A stretch of DNA of 64,000 bases from an uncultured Victivallales bacterium (GCA_944391115.1 CALXSJ010000004.1:1-64000), one strand, 5' to 3'; shown: positions 16,673 to 25,973, counted from the stretch's first letter. Numbers and translations are program-made. The notes: generated by a model not told the origin, from the sequence alone.

Positions 16673-17973
16673 TTGCCATCACAGCATCTGTTGTAACATT
16701 GGGATGCCGTTTGAATCAGGCGGACAGCGCGCTGATCTGCGACAGGCTCCGCCGCTGCGGGTTTCAGATCGTCGACGAGGATTACGAGGAAAGTCCCAAT
16801 CTGGTTATCGTGAACTCCTGCACGGTCACCGCCACCGCCGCGCGAAAGACCCGCCAGCTTCTGACCTCCATCCGCCACAGGCATCCGTATGCCTACATCA
16901 TTCTCACCGGGTGCGCCGCGGAGGTGGACGAGGACATGAAGGAAAATTCCGACTGCGACATCCTGCTGCCCCGCGCGGAAAAGAAGAATCTCGAATCCAT
17001 TCTGGAGCGCCGCTTCAATATTCAGCACCATGAATACAAACCGTCGGAAACCGGCGACGAAAACATCTTCAGAGAGGATGCGTTCGCATATTACCCCTTC
17101 AAAAGCAGGGCGAATCTGAAAGTTCAGGAAGGATGCAACAGCTTCTGTTCCTACTGCATCGTTCCCTATGCACGCGGACGCGAACGGTCCCGCGATCCGG
17201 AGGAAGTCCTGGCGGATTTCCGGCAGCTCCTGGATGCGGGTTTTCATGAAATCGTCATTACAGGCGTCAACGTCTGCAACTACAAATGCGGCAGTCTGGA
17301 TCTGACCGGCCTGCTGGAAAAGCTGCTTGCGGTCGAAGGCGATTTCCGGCTCCGTCTCGGCTCGACGGAACCCGGAGAAATCCTGCCGCGCCTGATCGAT
17401 CTCATGGCCTCCACAAGCCGGATCTGCGATTTCCTGCACCTGCCGCTTCAGGCGGGCACCAATGAAATCCTCAAGGCGATGGGACGCAAATACACGCGGG
17501 AAGAATACCGCGACATGGTCGAATATGCACGCTCGAAAATGCCATTCCTCCATGTTGGAAGCGACCTGATCGTCGGTTTCCCCGGAGAGACGCCGGAACT
17601 GTTCGAGGAGTCCTGCGAATTCGTAAAATCCATGCATTTCGCCAATCTGCACGTGTTCCCCTTTTCCCCGCGCAAGGGAACGAAGGCGGAAAAACTGCCG
17701 GGGCGCATTTCCGTGGATGAGATGGTGCGCCGCGTGGAGGCTACAAAACCGATCAAGGCCGCCTGCGCGGCGGAATTCGCAAAATCGCTGATCGGCACGG
17801 AACAATCGGTTCTTTTCGAGCGCACGCTGGCCAACAACGGCTATGAGGGCTGGTCGTCAAACTACGTCAAGGTGCGCACCCGTTCGCCGAAAAACATTCT
17901 CCGGGAAATCCACACCGTCAGGATCAATGCCGGAAACGAGGAAAACATTCTCTCCGGCAAGCTGGTGAATTGA
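16669..17973 (+). CDS. mtaB: tRNA t6A37 methylthiotransferase (MtaB/YqeV type)
   Basis: This radical SAM methylthiotransferase adds a methylthio group to N6-threonylcarbamoyladenosine 37 of tRNA. In order it shows the N-terminal UPF0004 domain with cluster cysteines C13, C51 and C82 (LGCRLNQADS, VNSCTVTATA, TGCAAEV), the radical SAM motif CNSFCSYC (C156, C160, C163), LHLPLQAGTNEIL and the TRAM region near the end. MiaB and RimO differ in the N-terminal motif; TLGCRLNQAD is the MtaB form. The start at 16669 overlaps the bioC stop as ATGA with AGG-rich sequence upstream. Confidence 0.93.
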   Translation: MIAITASVVTLGCRLNQADSALICDRLRRCGFQIVDEDYEESPNLVIVNSCTVTATAARKTRQLLTSIRHRHPYAYIILTGCAAEVDEDMKENSDCDILLPRAEKKNLESILERRFNIQHHEYKPSETGDENIFREDAFAYYPFKSRANLKVQEGCNSFCSYCIVPYARGRERSRDPEEVLADFRQLLDAGFHEIVITGVNVCNYKCGSLDLTGLLEKLLAVEGDFRLRLGSTEPGEILPRLIDLMASTSRICDFLHLPLQAGTNEILKAMGRKYTREEYRDMVEYARSKMPFLHVGSDLIVGFPGETPELFEESCEFVKSMHFANLHVFPFSPRKGTKAEKLPGRISVDEMVRRVEATKPIKAACAAEFAKSLIGTEQSVLFERTLANNGYEGWSSNYVKVRTRSPKNILREIHTVRINAGNEENILSGKLVN

Positions 17974-17974
17974 A

Positions 17975-18010
17975 ACGGAATGCCCGGCGGCGTTCCGCCG
18001 GGCGTTTCCG
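17975..18010. terminator. Bidirectional terminator between mtaB and the dehydratase gene
   Basis: A 9-bp GC-rich stem (GCCCGGCGG-CGTT-CCGCCGGGC, 17982-18003) lies between two convergent genes and is followed by GTTTCC. It could end both transcripts, although the T tract is short. Confidence 0.75.
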
Positions 18011-18020
18011 GAATCCCGCG

Positions 18021-19199
18021 TCACGCTTCGTTCACGAGATCGTAATACATGACGGCATCCGGCGGGCGGATGTTCGTCAGATCGCCCCTGTAATGCCGGA
18101 GACTGGTCCGGACATACGGGTGCTTGAGAAGCTCCTTTTCATTGAGCTCAATTCCAATGCCGGGACGGTCCGGAATCTGCATGCAGCCGTTTTTCAGCGT
18201 CAGACGTTCGTCGCAGATGTCCGCGCGCCAGGGCACATCGGTCATCATCATTTCCAGCATGACGAAATTCGGGACGCATGCCGCAAGCTGGAGCGTGGCC
18301 GCGTTTGCGACGGGTCCGGACGGATTGTGCGGGCAGAATCCGATATGACGGCATTCCGCCTCCGCGCCCAGCATCCGCATTTCCATGACGCCGCCCGCGT
18401 GCGAGATGTCCGGCTGAATATAGTCGGAACAGTTCAGATCGAAGAATCTGCGGTATTCGTAGCGGTTGTACAGGCGCTCACCGGCGGCGATGGAAACGCG
18501 CACGCGCTCCTTGACCTCGCGCATTCCCTCCTTGTCATCAGGCGGAATGGGCTCCTCGAACCAGAAGATGTCGAACTCCTCCAGACGGCGTCCGATTTTC
18601 ACCGCGGTCGGGATGTCGAAACGTCCATGTCCCTCGATCAGCAGATGAACGTCGTCTCCGGCGGCCTCGGAAACCTTCGCCACGCATTCCATCGCGCGGT
18701 TCAGTTCGTGTTTTCCGATCTGCTGCCAGGCTTTTCCGAAGGGATCCCATTTGCAGCCGGGGAAGCGGTTGCGCCGGATCTCAAGCGCCTTTTCCGCAAA
18801 TTCATCGGGCGTCTTCGCCGGAGCAAACCAGCCGTTGACGTAAACCGGAACAGCGTCGCGCACCTTCCCGCCGAGAAGCTGATAGACGGGAACGTTCAGG
18901 TCTTTTCCCTTGATGTCCCAGAGCGCCGTTTCGACGCCGGCAAGCGCGCTCATCAGGACGGGGCCGCCGCGCCAGTAGGCGTCCCGGTAGCAGTCGTGCC
19001 GGAAGGCCTCGATATTATGGGGGTCCTTGCCGATGAGCCAGTCCTCCAGATCGTGGATCGCCGCCTGGACCGTCAGTTCCTTGTATTCGAGAGTCGCCTC
19101 CCCCCAGCCGTGAATGCCTTTGTCGGTCTCCACCTTGACAAACACGAAATTGGTGCGGAAGGCGTTGCAGATGAATGTCTTCACTGCGGTGATTTTCAT
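18021..19199 (-). CDS. Enolase-superfamily sugar-acid dehydratase (D-galactonate dehydratase-like)
   Basis: The 392-residue protein is a mandelate racemase/muconate lactonising enzyme. It matches the galactonate dehydratase group: MKITAVKTFI start, GCKWDPFGKAW, the Asp/Glu metal ligands in LLIEGHGRFD, FWFEEPIPP and AAGERLYNRY, and the base region CPHNPSGPVANAATLQLA. These enzymes remove water from a sugar acid to give a 2-keto-3-deoxy acid. It is the last gene of an IclR-led operon with glycosidase-like and oxidoreductase genes, which fits an oxidative galactose-type route. The exact sugar acid is inferred. Ribosome site AAAGGAG. Confidence 0.85.
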   Translation of the reverse strand: MKITAVKTFICNAFRTNFVFVKVETDKGIHGWGEATLEYKELTVQAAIHDLEDWLIGKDPHNIEAFRHDCYRDAYWRGGPVLMSALAGVETALWDIKGKDLNVPVYQLLGGKVRDAVPVYVNGWFAPAKTPDEFAEKALEIRRNRFPGCKWDPFGKAWQQIGKHELNRAMECVAKVSEAAGDDVHLLIEGHGRFDIPTAVKIGRRLEEFDIFWFEEPIPPDDKEGMREVKERVRVSIAAGERLYNRYEYRRFFDLNCSDYIQPDISHAGGVMEMRMLGAEAECRHIGFCPHNPSGPVANAATLQLAACVPNFVMLEMMMTDVPWRADICDERLTLKNGCMQIPDRPGIGIELNEKELLKHPYVRTSLRHYRGDLTNIRPPDAVMYYDLVNEA

Positions 19200-19894
19200 A
19201 ATTCAAACTCCTTTCCCGGAGTCATGGCGAAGGAATCCACCCCTGCGGCGCGGCATCCGGCGACGAAGGGCGCGGGATCCGCGGTGTTTTCCGCAAACAG
19301 CCCGATGTGCATGGGCAGAGCGCGCTTCGGCTTCTGCGAGAGGACGCATTTCAGGGCGTCGGCGCAGTTCATGTTGTTGAGTTTCCCGTTGATGCAGATC
19401 AGCATCAGGTCCATCCCCTTCGTCCGCTCGTTCAGGAGACGCTCGTCGTAATTCGTGTCGCCGCTGAGATAGATGCGCTTTCCCTCCGCTTCCAGGACAT
19501 ATCCGCAGCCGGTCGGATCGCTGTGCGCGGCGAAAACCGACGTCACGCGGAAGGGGCCGAAGGAGAGCGTCGCATCCATCGGGACAAGCGTGACGGAAGC
19601 TTCCGGAATCCCCAGACGGAGAAAATGCTCGAAGGAGCGCTGCGGTCCCGCGTAACGGCAGTCCGGATATGCCGCGCGGATCAGCGGAATGCCTTCCGGG
19701 TCGAGATGATCCATGTGGTCATGGGTCACCAGAACCAGATCGGGTTTCAGTTCCGGGATCGCGAGCGGAAACGGATGCAGACGCGCCAGTCCCTCCTTTT
19801 TGAATACGCAGTCGCTGAGATAGGGATCGACCGCAAGACGGTATTTCCCGGATTCCAGCAGAAATCCGCCCTGCCCAAGCCATGTGATTTTCAT
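19196..19894 (-). CDS. UlaG-like metallo-beta-lactamase-fold hydrolase
   Basis: The 232-residue protein has the metal motif THDHMDHLD (residues 57-65) and the later ligands in AAHSDPTG, LSGDTNYD and PMHIGLF, as in the UlaG/L-ascorbate-6-phosphate lactonase branch of the family. It probably opens a lactone, possibly the one formed by the SDR in this operon, before dehydration by the downstream enolase-superfamily enzyme. That substrate is inference. It overlaps the dehydratase gene by 4 bp. Confidence 0.8.
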   Translation of the reverse strand: MKITWLGQGGFLLESGKYRLAVDPYLSDCVFKKEGLARLHPFPLAIPELKPDLVLVTHDHMDHLDPEGIPLIRAAYPDCRYAGPQRSFEHFLRLGIPEASVTLVPMDATLSFGPFRVTSVFAAHSDPTGCGYVLEAEGKRIYLSGDTNYDERLLNERTKGMDLMLICINGKLNNMNCADALKCVLSQKPKRALPMHIGLFAENTADPAPFVAGCRAAGVDSFAMTPGKEFEL

Positions 19895-19930
19895 AATGGA
19901 TTTGTTTTCCCCTGTTTCGGAAATCCCGTT

Positions 19931-20725
19931 CTACGGATGGACATATGCCTCGCCGCACTCGAAATAACGGGTCTCCAGTTGTTTGAAACGTTCCTGCATG
20001 AGATCGGCAAGAAGACGCATGCCGTCACGCTCGGACGGAATGTGCCCGAGAATCAGAAGCGCCTTGCGGAAACCGAGCTGCGCGGCATCGCGCGCATATT
20101 CCCCGAGCTTCCATTCGCAGGCCTCCCCGGTCAGAACGACATCGACCTCATCGCTGCAGAGTTCCTCGAACACGCCGCCGGGCGTGCCGAAGCAGAGCGA
20201 CAGCCGGGTGCACGGCAGATCCGCCGCGCCGCAGATGCGGACATGACCGGCATGAAGCACGTCCCGGAAGCGCAGAGCCAGACTCCGCGGCGTCACGGCT
20301 TCCTCCAGGAGGAAGCGGTTGACCGCACAGCATTTCCCTTTGCTCCAGACACCTTTGAGTCCGAGATATTTCACCTCCCCCTCCCCGATCATGTCCTTGT
20401 CTTTCAGATGCGGATGATCGTGATAGCGCCAGACGGCAAGCCCCGTTTCCTTCAGAAGCCGCTCCTTGGCCGCAGTGACCGGATCGTTTTCGAGACGCCT
20501 GTCGAAATGGTCGTAAAAAGTCGGTTCGTGCACAATCAGGAGCTGAGCGCCCCATTGCGCGGCCGCGCGGATCACCTCCGGCGTCGCAAACATCGTGACG
20601 GCGGCCTTGCGGACCTCCGTTTCCGGACTGCCGCACTTCAAAGTGTCGCACGAATTGGAATAATCATGCGGAGCGCCGTCCGCGCACCAGCGGAAAAGCT
20701 CCTCCATCAGTTCCCGGACCGTCAT
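19931..20725 (-). CDS. Nif3-like dinuclear metal centre protein
   Basis: The 264-residue protein shows the Nif3/YbgI pattern: metal-binding LLIVHEPTFYDH with His near residue 64, and the C-terminal ILGHIPSERDGMRLLADLM with a second metal motif. Nif3-family proteins form hexamers with a dinuclear metal site; their cellular substrate is unsettled. Here the gene sits inside a sugar operon between GH16 and UlaG-like genes, so this member may have a metabolic hydrolase role. Ribosome site GGGAGG. Confidence 0.82.
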   Translation of the reverse strand: MTVRELMEELFRWCADGAPHDYSNSCDTLKCGSPETEVRKAAVTMFATPEVIRAAAQWGAQLLIVHEPTFYDHFDRRLENDPVTAAKERLLKETGLAVWRYHDHPHLKDKDMIGEGEVKYLGLKGVWSKGKCCAVNRFLLEEAVTPRSLALRFRDVLHAGHVRICGAADLPCTRLSLCFGTPGGVFEELCSDEVDVVLTGEACEWKLGEYARDAAQLGFRKALLILGHIPSERDGMRLLADLMQERFKQLETRYFECGEAYVHP

Positions 20726-20743
20726 CAGACACCTCCCTGAAAC

Positions 20744-21565
20744 TCACTCGTCCTTCACTTCGTCGAACACGCGGACGTAATCCACGACAAAATAATCCGG
20801 CAATCGCGCCTTGCGCAGTTCCGCGGCAGGCTCATGGCCTTCACGGTAACCCATGCATTCGGTGGAGACAAGAATGAACTGCTCCCGGTGCGAAACCGGA
20901 CCGTCGCAGCGCCAGGACTCCCTGCCGTCGATGTAATAGACATAGCCGTCCGGGGACCAGTCCAGCCCGAAGACATGATATCCGTCCGGCGTCGGCTCCA
21001 GCCTGCGGTCTCCGGAACCGGCATGTTTGTGATCCTCGCCGTAGCCGTCCCAGTGGTTGTTGTGGGAGACGATGCCGTCCCGGGTGAAATTCTCCATGAT
21101 GTCGACTTCCACCCCGGACTCCTCCGGATTCAGCGTCGCGCCGATGCAGGGAGACTGCAGCCAGAAAGCCGCCCACCATCCGGGCTGTTCCGGAAGCCTG
21201 CAGCGGATTTCATAATAGCCGTAGCGGTGCATGAACTTGGGCTGTTCGATTTTTGCCACGGGCCAGACGAATTTCGGTTTGCCTTGTCCTCCGAAGCAGA
21301 ACTCGCGGCCGGGACGGTCCAGATAATTGGAGCCCGTCTGCAGATGCGGGGAAAAGTAATGCCCGTCCTTTTCCTGAAGCGTAAGCAGGAGATTCCCTTT
21401 TCCATCCAGAAAGGCTCCCTGATCGGTGAACGTCTCGTGACGGCGCTGGAGCAGATGCAGCCGGTAGCTCCATTTCGACTCGTCCAGCGTATCGCCGTCG
21501 AACTCGTCATGCCAGACCAGCTTCCACTTTTTCCCGGGAGGCAGAAGGCTTTTCACATGTTCCAT
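20744..21565 (-). CDS. GH16-family glycoside hydrolase without signal peptide
   Basis: Residues 14-270 form a GH16 beta-jelly-roll: KLVWHDEFDGDTLDESKW, YGYYEIRCRLPEQPGWWAAF, then the catalytic motif GVEVDIMENF with nucleophile E153, helper D155 and acid/base E158. GH16 enzymes cut beta-1,3/1,4-glucans or galactans such as agar, porphyran or laminarin. No signal peptide is present, so it may act on oligosaccharides in the cytoplasm, which is unusual for GH16. The operon context (galactonate-dehydratase-like gene) favours a galactan-derived substrate. Ribosome site GGGAG upstream. Confidence 0.9.
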   Translation of the reverse strand: MEHVKSLLPPGKKWKLVWHDEFDGDTLDESKWSYRLHLLQRRHETFTDQGAFLDGKGNLLLTLQEKDGHYFSPHLQTGSNYLDRPGREFCFGGQGKPKFVWPVAKIEQPKFMHRYGYYEIRCRLPEQPGWWAAFWLQSPCIGATLNPEESGVEVDIMENFTRDGIVSHNNHWDGYGEDHKHAGSGDRRLEPTPDGYHVFGLDWSPDGYVYYIDGRESWRCDGPVSHREQFILVSTECMGYREGHEPAAELRKARLPDYFVVDYVRVFDEVKDE

Positions 21566-21583
21566 TCTTCCCAGCTCCCGTTT

Positions 21584-22324
21584 TCACGGTGCATAATACA
21601 TGCCGCCGTTGATGTTGATGGTTTCGCCGGTCACGTATCCGTTGCCGATCGCGAACAGGACCGCGTCGGCGATCTCCTCGCACGTCGCGCCGCGCCCGAG
21701 CGGAATCGCGGAGGACTCCTCGCGGTATTTCTCCGGCGTCAGACGCTTGTGGATGTTCTCCGTGACGACCATGCCGGGACAGACCGTGTTCGCCGTAATG
21801 CCGAACGGAGCCCCGTTATCCGCAAACGCCCGGGTCAGCCCGTGCATGCCGAGTTTGGAAACGCCGTAAGCGATCATGCTCATTTCCGCCGCGCGGAACG
21901 AACGGACCGAGGCGATGTTCACGATGCGTCCCCAGCCGGACTCCTTGGCGCGGTTGAAAAACGCCATGGAGCAGAGAAACGCGCCTTTGAGGTTCACATC
22001 CATGACGAGCGACCACCATTCGCCCTCGCTCATGTCCGCCGTCCGTTTCCAGGGGTCGAGCCGGGCGTTGTTGACCAGGATGTCAACTCTTCCCAGCTTC
22101 TCGAACATCGCGTTCACCGCCTTCTCGTCGGAGACGCTGCAGACGCATACTTCGGCCCGTCCGCCCGCCGCCTTGATCTCATCCGCGACCTTCTGCGCAT
22201 TGCCGGGGTTGTGCGCGCAGTTGACGATCACTTCGCAGCCTTTTTTCGCAAGCTCAAGCGCAATGACCCGTCCCAGGCCCTGCGAAGCGCCTGTGACAAG
22301 AGCTCTTTTCCCAGTCAGATCCAT
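21584..22324 (-). CDS. Short-chain dehydrogenase/reductase
   Basis: This classical 246-residue SDR has the cofactor motif TGASQGLG (residues 11-18), NNAR, the catalytic Ser in IASVRSF, YGVSK (Tyr-x-x-x-Lys) and the terminal GETININGGMYY. It most resembles sugar or 3-oxoacyl reductases. In an operon with a UlaG-like lactonase and a sugar-acid dehydratase it probably oxidises the released monosaccharide to its lactone. NNAR replaces the usual NNAG. Strong ribosome site AAGGGAAGGA. Confidence 0.88.
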   Translation of the reverse strand: MDLTGKRALVTGASQGLGRVIALELAKKGCEVIVNCAHNPGNAQKVADEIKAAGGRAEVCVCSVSDEKAVNAMFEKLGRVDILVNNARLDPWKRTADMSEGEWWSLVMDVNLKGAFLCSMAFFNRAKESGWGRIVNIASVRSFRAAEMSMIAYGVSKLGMHGLTRAFADNGAPFGITANTVCPGMVVTENIHKRLTPEKYREESSAIPLGRGATCEEIADAVLFAIGNGYVTGETININGGMYYAP

Positions 22325-22351
22325 TTTTCCTTCCCTTTCCGGTATGTTGAT

Positions 22352-23770
22352 TCAGGATTGCACGATGAAGTCACCGAATGTGAGAATCAGCGGATAGTCC
22401 CGCAGCGGCAGGTGGCGGAAGCGGACGAAGCCTTCCCCGTCGCGTTCCAGCATGGTGTCCGGAATCCGGTAGACCGTGCCGGAAAGCGGGTCGATCAGAC
22501 GCCAGTCGTCCTTCTGCGCGGCGAACTCCGCGGAAACGGTCGATTCATACGTCGTCGTCAGCAGTTCCGAAGGTTTCCAGTAGGCGAATGCGGAACTTCC
22601 GTCCGGACGACGGAATCCGCAATGCATCAGATCTCTGCCGTCGTCATCCATGCGGAGGAGTCTCCGGGAATCGGACGGGATGAAAAACATCGGGAGGTCG
22701 CACACGGAAAAATCCTCCCGGAAAATCGCGGCGAGATTCTGCAGAACACGGTAGGATGGTTTCGGCCGGTATTCCCCGGTTGCCACTCCGTTTTCGTCGA
22801 AGTCCGCGGCCAGAACGCCGAAATATCCGAAATCCAGCCAGGTGGATTTCTCGCCCACCTTTCCGTTCAGCGCCTCCACCATGTCCATGCAGGAGAAATA
22901 GGAGGTGAACATGACGCCCGCCGAAAGATGACCGATCATCTGCCGCGCAAGGAATTTCGCCTGCCGCTCCGGCGTCCATGCGGCGCCGTTGAGCGCGCCC
23001 GCCGCGCTGATCCGCGACTGCGTCCCGGTCTCCCCCTGGACCAGGCGGATGCGCGGATTGTAAAGATCGCAGATCGCCCGGATCGTCCGGAGCCGGAGTC
23101 CGGTGCCCTGCTTTTCATCCGGCGTGTAGCCGTGATAGGTAAAAGCATCCATCACCTCGCCCGCGCCGGTCCGGAACACGTCATGCAGCCATTTCAGGCG
23201 GTTGGTGCAGAACGATCCCCCCATGACCTTCGCATCGGGATTCCCTTCCTTCACGGCTTCCGCCGTCGCCTTGACGAACTCGCCGTATTCGGTTCCGTTC
23301 GTGCCGTGCTTCCAGCACCAGCTGCCGTCCGGCTCGTTCCAGACCTCATACCAGGTGACGCGCCCTTTGTAGCGGCGGACGGTTTCCACGACATAACGGT
23401 GCCAGGCCTTTTTCTGCTCCTCCGTCTTGATGGGAGGGCATCCGACCGCGCCGAACACTTTCGCGGCATCCTCGTCATAGAGGCCGTTGCCGTAGCAGAG
23501 ACAGATCCAGGGAACCAGTCCGCGTGCGCATAGATTGTCCACGATTCCGTCCAGCCAGGAAAAATCGTAAACGCCCTTCTCCTTTTCCGTCCGCGCCCAG
23601 CCGGACTGGATGCGAATCCATTTCACACCCAGCTCGGCGACTTTGTCATACGCTTTTTCCGGCTCGAAGACTCCCCGGTCCAGCTTCTCAAAACCCAGTC
23701 CGAGCGGAGAAGTTCCAACCTGTGACGAACACACCGTTTTCACAGTGCCCAGCTTCTGAAGACGATCCAT
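22352..23770 (-). CDS. Clan GH-A glycosidase, GH39-like
   Basis: The 472-residue protein folds as a TIM barrel, with ELGVKWIRIQSGWARTEKE at strand 2, the acid/base E146 in WYEVWNEPDGS and the likely nucleophile E247 in RLVQGETGT, plus a C-terminal beta domain. This fits GH39 (beta-xylosidase or alpha-iduronidase type) or a close GH-A relative. It lacks a signal peptide, so it acts inside the cell. The start at 23770 is preferred because AGGAG lies about 11 nt upstream; the ATG at 23797 would overlap the IclR stop and has a poor site. Confidence 0.82.
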   Translation of the reverse strand: MDRLQKLGTVKTVCSSQVGTSPLGLGFEKLDRGVFEPEKAYDKVAELGVKWIRIQSGWARTEKEKGVYDFSWLDGIVDNLCARGLVPWICLCYGNGLYDEDAAKVFGAVGCPPIKTEEQKKAWHRYVVETVRRYKGRVTWYEVWNEPDGSWCWKHGTNGTEYGEFVKATAEAVKEGNPDAKVMGGSFCTNRLKWLHDVFRTGAGEVMDAFTYHGYTPDEKQGTGLRLRTIRAICDLYNPRIRLVQGETGTQSRISAAGALNGAAWTPERQAKFLARQMIGHLSAGVMFTSYFSCMDMVEALNGKVGEKSTWLDFGYFGVLAADFDENGVATGEYRPKPSYRVLQNLAAIFREDFSVCDLPMFFIPSDSRRLLRMDDDGRDLMHCGFRRPDGSSAFAYWKPSELLTTTYESTVSAEFAAQKDDWRLIDPLSGTVYRIPDTMLERDGEGFVRFRHLPLRDYPLILTFGDFIVQS

Positions 23771-23793
23771 TCTGATCCGTTCTCCTGTTGAAT

Positions 23794-24546
23794 TCATCCT
23801 ATGGATTCTATCGTGGAGAGCGACGCGGAAATCTCCGAAGCCGCTCCGCCGACGATCCGTTTGATTTCTTCAATATGCTCCGCCGTATATTTGGCTACCG
23901 GCATGGAACAGCCGAGGGAAGCGAGAAAACGCCCGTTGGAAAAAACGGGAAACGCAAAGATTCCCTGATCGCCTTTCCGTGTATGATACATGCCGCTCAT
24001 GCGGATTCTCTCCAGCAGCGCATGCACGTTTTCCCGGTCCCGGAACTCCGGCAGGATGTTTTTCCTGTCCCGGACGGCGTCATAATGTGTCAGCTGTTCC
24101 GCGGAGGAGCGGCAGGCCATTTCCATGACCCCCGTCGCCGTCGCGTAGATATCATGAAAAGAGGGCGCGGCAAGGCGGATCGTGCGGTCCGGATTGCAGT
24201 TGCGCAGATAAAGCACATAACGCTCACCGGCGTAAATCTGTGAAATCAGGACGGAATCGCGCACTGCCTCCGCGGTCCGGTCGATCACGGGAACGGCCTT
24301 CTTCAGCAGCGCGGACTGGAACATCGCCATATTGCTCAGCGTCAGGATCCGGGGCCCGGCGACATAACCGGCCTGGCGGGAGACCTGCACGATATAGCCG
24401 GATTCCAGCAGCATCTTCAGAATCCGGGAACAGGTCGCGCGGTTCAGCTCAAGCGCTTCGGCAAGCGCCATCGGGCCCATCGGATGCGGAGTGGCACGGA
24501 CAATCGCCTCCAGAATGCCGAATGTCTTGTCCAATACTTTTATCAT
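23794..24546 (-). CDS. IclR-family transcriptional regulator
   Basis: The 250-residue protein has an N-terminal winged helix (residues 1-60: MIKVLDKTFGILEAI, LAEALELNRATCSRILKMLL) and a C-terminal IclR effector domain (residues 75-245: VLISQIYAGERYVLYLRN, GDQGIFAFPVFSNGRFLASL). It is the first gene of the seven-gene carbohydrate operon and divergent from an MFS transporter, so it likely senses an operon metabolite and controls both directions. The upstream TTCA-CATTA-TGAA palindrome is a candidate operator. Confidence 0.9.
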   Translation of the reverse strand: MIKVLDKTFGILEAIVRATPHPMGPMALAEALELNRATCSRILKMLLESGYIVQVSRQAGYVAGPRILTLSNMAMFQSALLKKAVPVIDRTAEAVRDSVLISQIYAGERYVLYLRNCNPDRTIRLAAPSFHDIYATATGVMEMACRSSAEQLTHYDAVRDRKNILPEFRDRENVHALLERIRMSGMYHTRKGDQGIFAFPVFSNGRFLASLGCSMPVAKYTAEHIEEIKRIVGGAASEISASLSTIESIG

Positions 24547-24559
24547 GCTGCTTTCTCAA

Positions 24560-24640
24560 TATAAAATTCACATTATGAACTTAAAGCATCTTATTGTATA
24601 CTATAATATTAAAATATGAATTTTAAAGTTTATAAATCAA
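24560..24640. promoter_or_regulatory. AT-rich IclR/MFS control region with palindromes
   Basis: TTCA-CATTA-TGAA (24567-24579) lies about 20 bp before the IclR start. AAAATTCA (24563-24570) recurs inverted as TGAATTTT about 50 bp further upstream, flanking an AT-rich stretch suited to promoters. These are plausible binding sites for the IclR protein; no binding consensus can be proved from one site. Confidence 0.5.
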
Positions 24641-24770
24641 AAATTAATCTCTTTTTTCCGATCGCCCCCGAATCGTCTGCACGAAATCCGGGAAAGACAG
24701 AAGACACAGACCTCCGGAAAAAAAGTTTCCCGGATTGCAAAATCCTTTTCCCGCTGTATCTTACGGCATC

Positions 24771-25973
24771 ATGAAAAAACAGACCTTCATACCCACAGCA
24801 CTGCACTCTTCCGGGGCGCGGATGACAACGCTTGCCTCCGCGCACTTCATGGCGGACATGATGGGGGGACTCCTGCCGGGATTCCTTCCCGCGGCGCTGG
24901 CCTATTTCCACCTTGACCTCGGCATGGGGGTCTTCATCCTGACCAGCATGAGCATCGGCTGCAACATGATGCAGATCCCCGTGGCGTATCTTGACCGGGA
25001 CACGCGCAATCCGCGCCTCATCGGCATCGGCCTTCTGATGGCGGGCCTGATCCTGCTGCTCGGCGCTCTTCCGCGCGCAACTCCGGTACCGGTTCTCTGC
25101 CTCATGATGCTCACAGTGGGCGCGGGCGTCGCAATCGTCCATCCGGCCGGACTCCGCGGCATCCAGAACATCGGGCGAATCGCCCCGACAGTCAGCACGC
25201 CGGCATTCATGACGGGAGGATTCCTGGGTTCCTGCATCGGTCCCTGGCTCAGCGCCACCCTGGTCGGAAATCACGGACTGAAAGGACTGTTTTTCCTGAT
25301 TCCTTTCATTCTGCTTCTGCTGGCGGCGCTGCGCATTTCCCATGTCAGGCTCGCGCTGGACCGTCCGGGAAAAACCGCAGCGGCGAAAGAAAACGGGGAT
25401 CCGGCGGCGCCGTGGAGCTTCCGGAGCCTCCTGCTGACCGCGTTTTTCATGAACACCGGAACAACCACCATCCAGATGCTTCTGCCGACCCAGCTGAACA
25501 CGCTCGGCTTTCCGCTTGCCTTCGGAGGATTCAGCGCGATGCTTTTCGGCATCGGATCGGCGACAGGTTCCATCTGCCTTGGCTTTCTGGCGAAGAAATA
25601 TCCGGTTCCGCGCTTCATTTTCAGCGGACTGTTCCTCGGAGTTCCCCTTGTCTTCTGCTATTTTCTGCTCCTGCGGAACATTTCGGCATGTGCACTGGTT
25701 CTGCTGGCGGGATTTACGGCGAGTTCCTGCTATCCGCTCCTCGTGGCGCTTTCACGCAGCGCGCCGAACGGTCCGGGGCTCGGCGCAAGAATGGCGCTGA
25801 TCGTCGGAGGGACCTGGGGGCTGGCGGGCGTGTTTTTTCTCGGAATCGGACAGTTCGCCGCCCGGTTCGGAATCGGAATTGCCATGCACGCCTCCTGGAT
25901 TTTCTATCTGCTCGCGCTGATTTCCGCAGTCGTCACCCTGCGCAGAAACGCGGGAGAAAAAAAATCCGTCTGA
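24771..25973 (+). CDS. Major facilitator superfamily transporter
   Basis: The 400-residue membrane protein has about 12 transmembrane segments in two halves, with the Asp-rich first helix ASAHFMADMMGGLLPGFLPA, the short loop YLDRDTRNPRLIGIG and a long central loop near residue 195. The pattern recalls fosmidomycin-resistance-type (Fsr) MFS exporters, but the position opposite the IclR sugar operon also allows sugar or oligosaccharide import. The ATG at 24771 is chosen as the first with the membrane N-terminus; no strong ribosome site is visible. Confidence 0.85.
   Translation: MKKQTFIPTALHSSGARMTTLASAHFMADMMGGLLPGFLPAALAYFHLDLGMGVFILTSMSIGCNMMQIPVAYLDRDTRNPRLIGIGLLMAGLILLLGALPRATPVPVLCLMMLTVGAGVAIVHPAGLRGIQNIGRIAPTVSTPAFMTGGFLGSCIGPWLSATLVGNHGLKGLFFLIPFILLLLAALRISHVRLALDRPGKTAAAKENGDPAAPWSFRSLLLTAFFMNTGTTTIQMLLPTQLNTLGFPLAFGGFSAMLFGIGSATGSICLGFLAKKYPVPRFIFSGLFLGVPLVFCYFLLLRNISACALVLLAGFTASSCYPLLVALSRSAPNGPGLGARMALIVGGTWGLAGVFFLGIGQFAARFGIGIAMHASWIFYLLALISAVVTLRRNAGEKKSV

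Noticed and set aside
24680-24760. Terminator or riboswitch upstream of the MFS gene
   Set aside because: CCGGGAAA and TTTCCCGG can pair over a long loop, but there is no T tract in the right place and no known riboswitch core.
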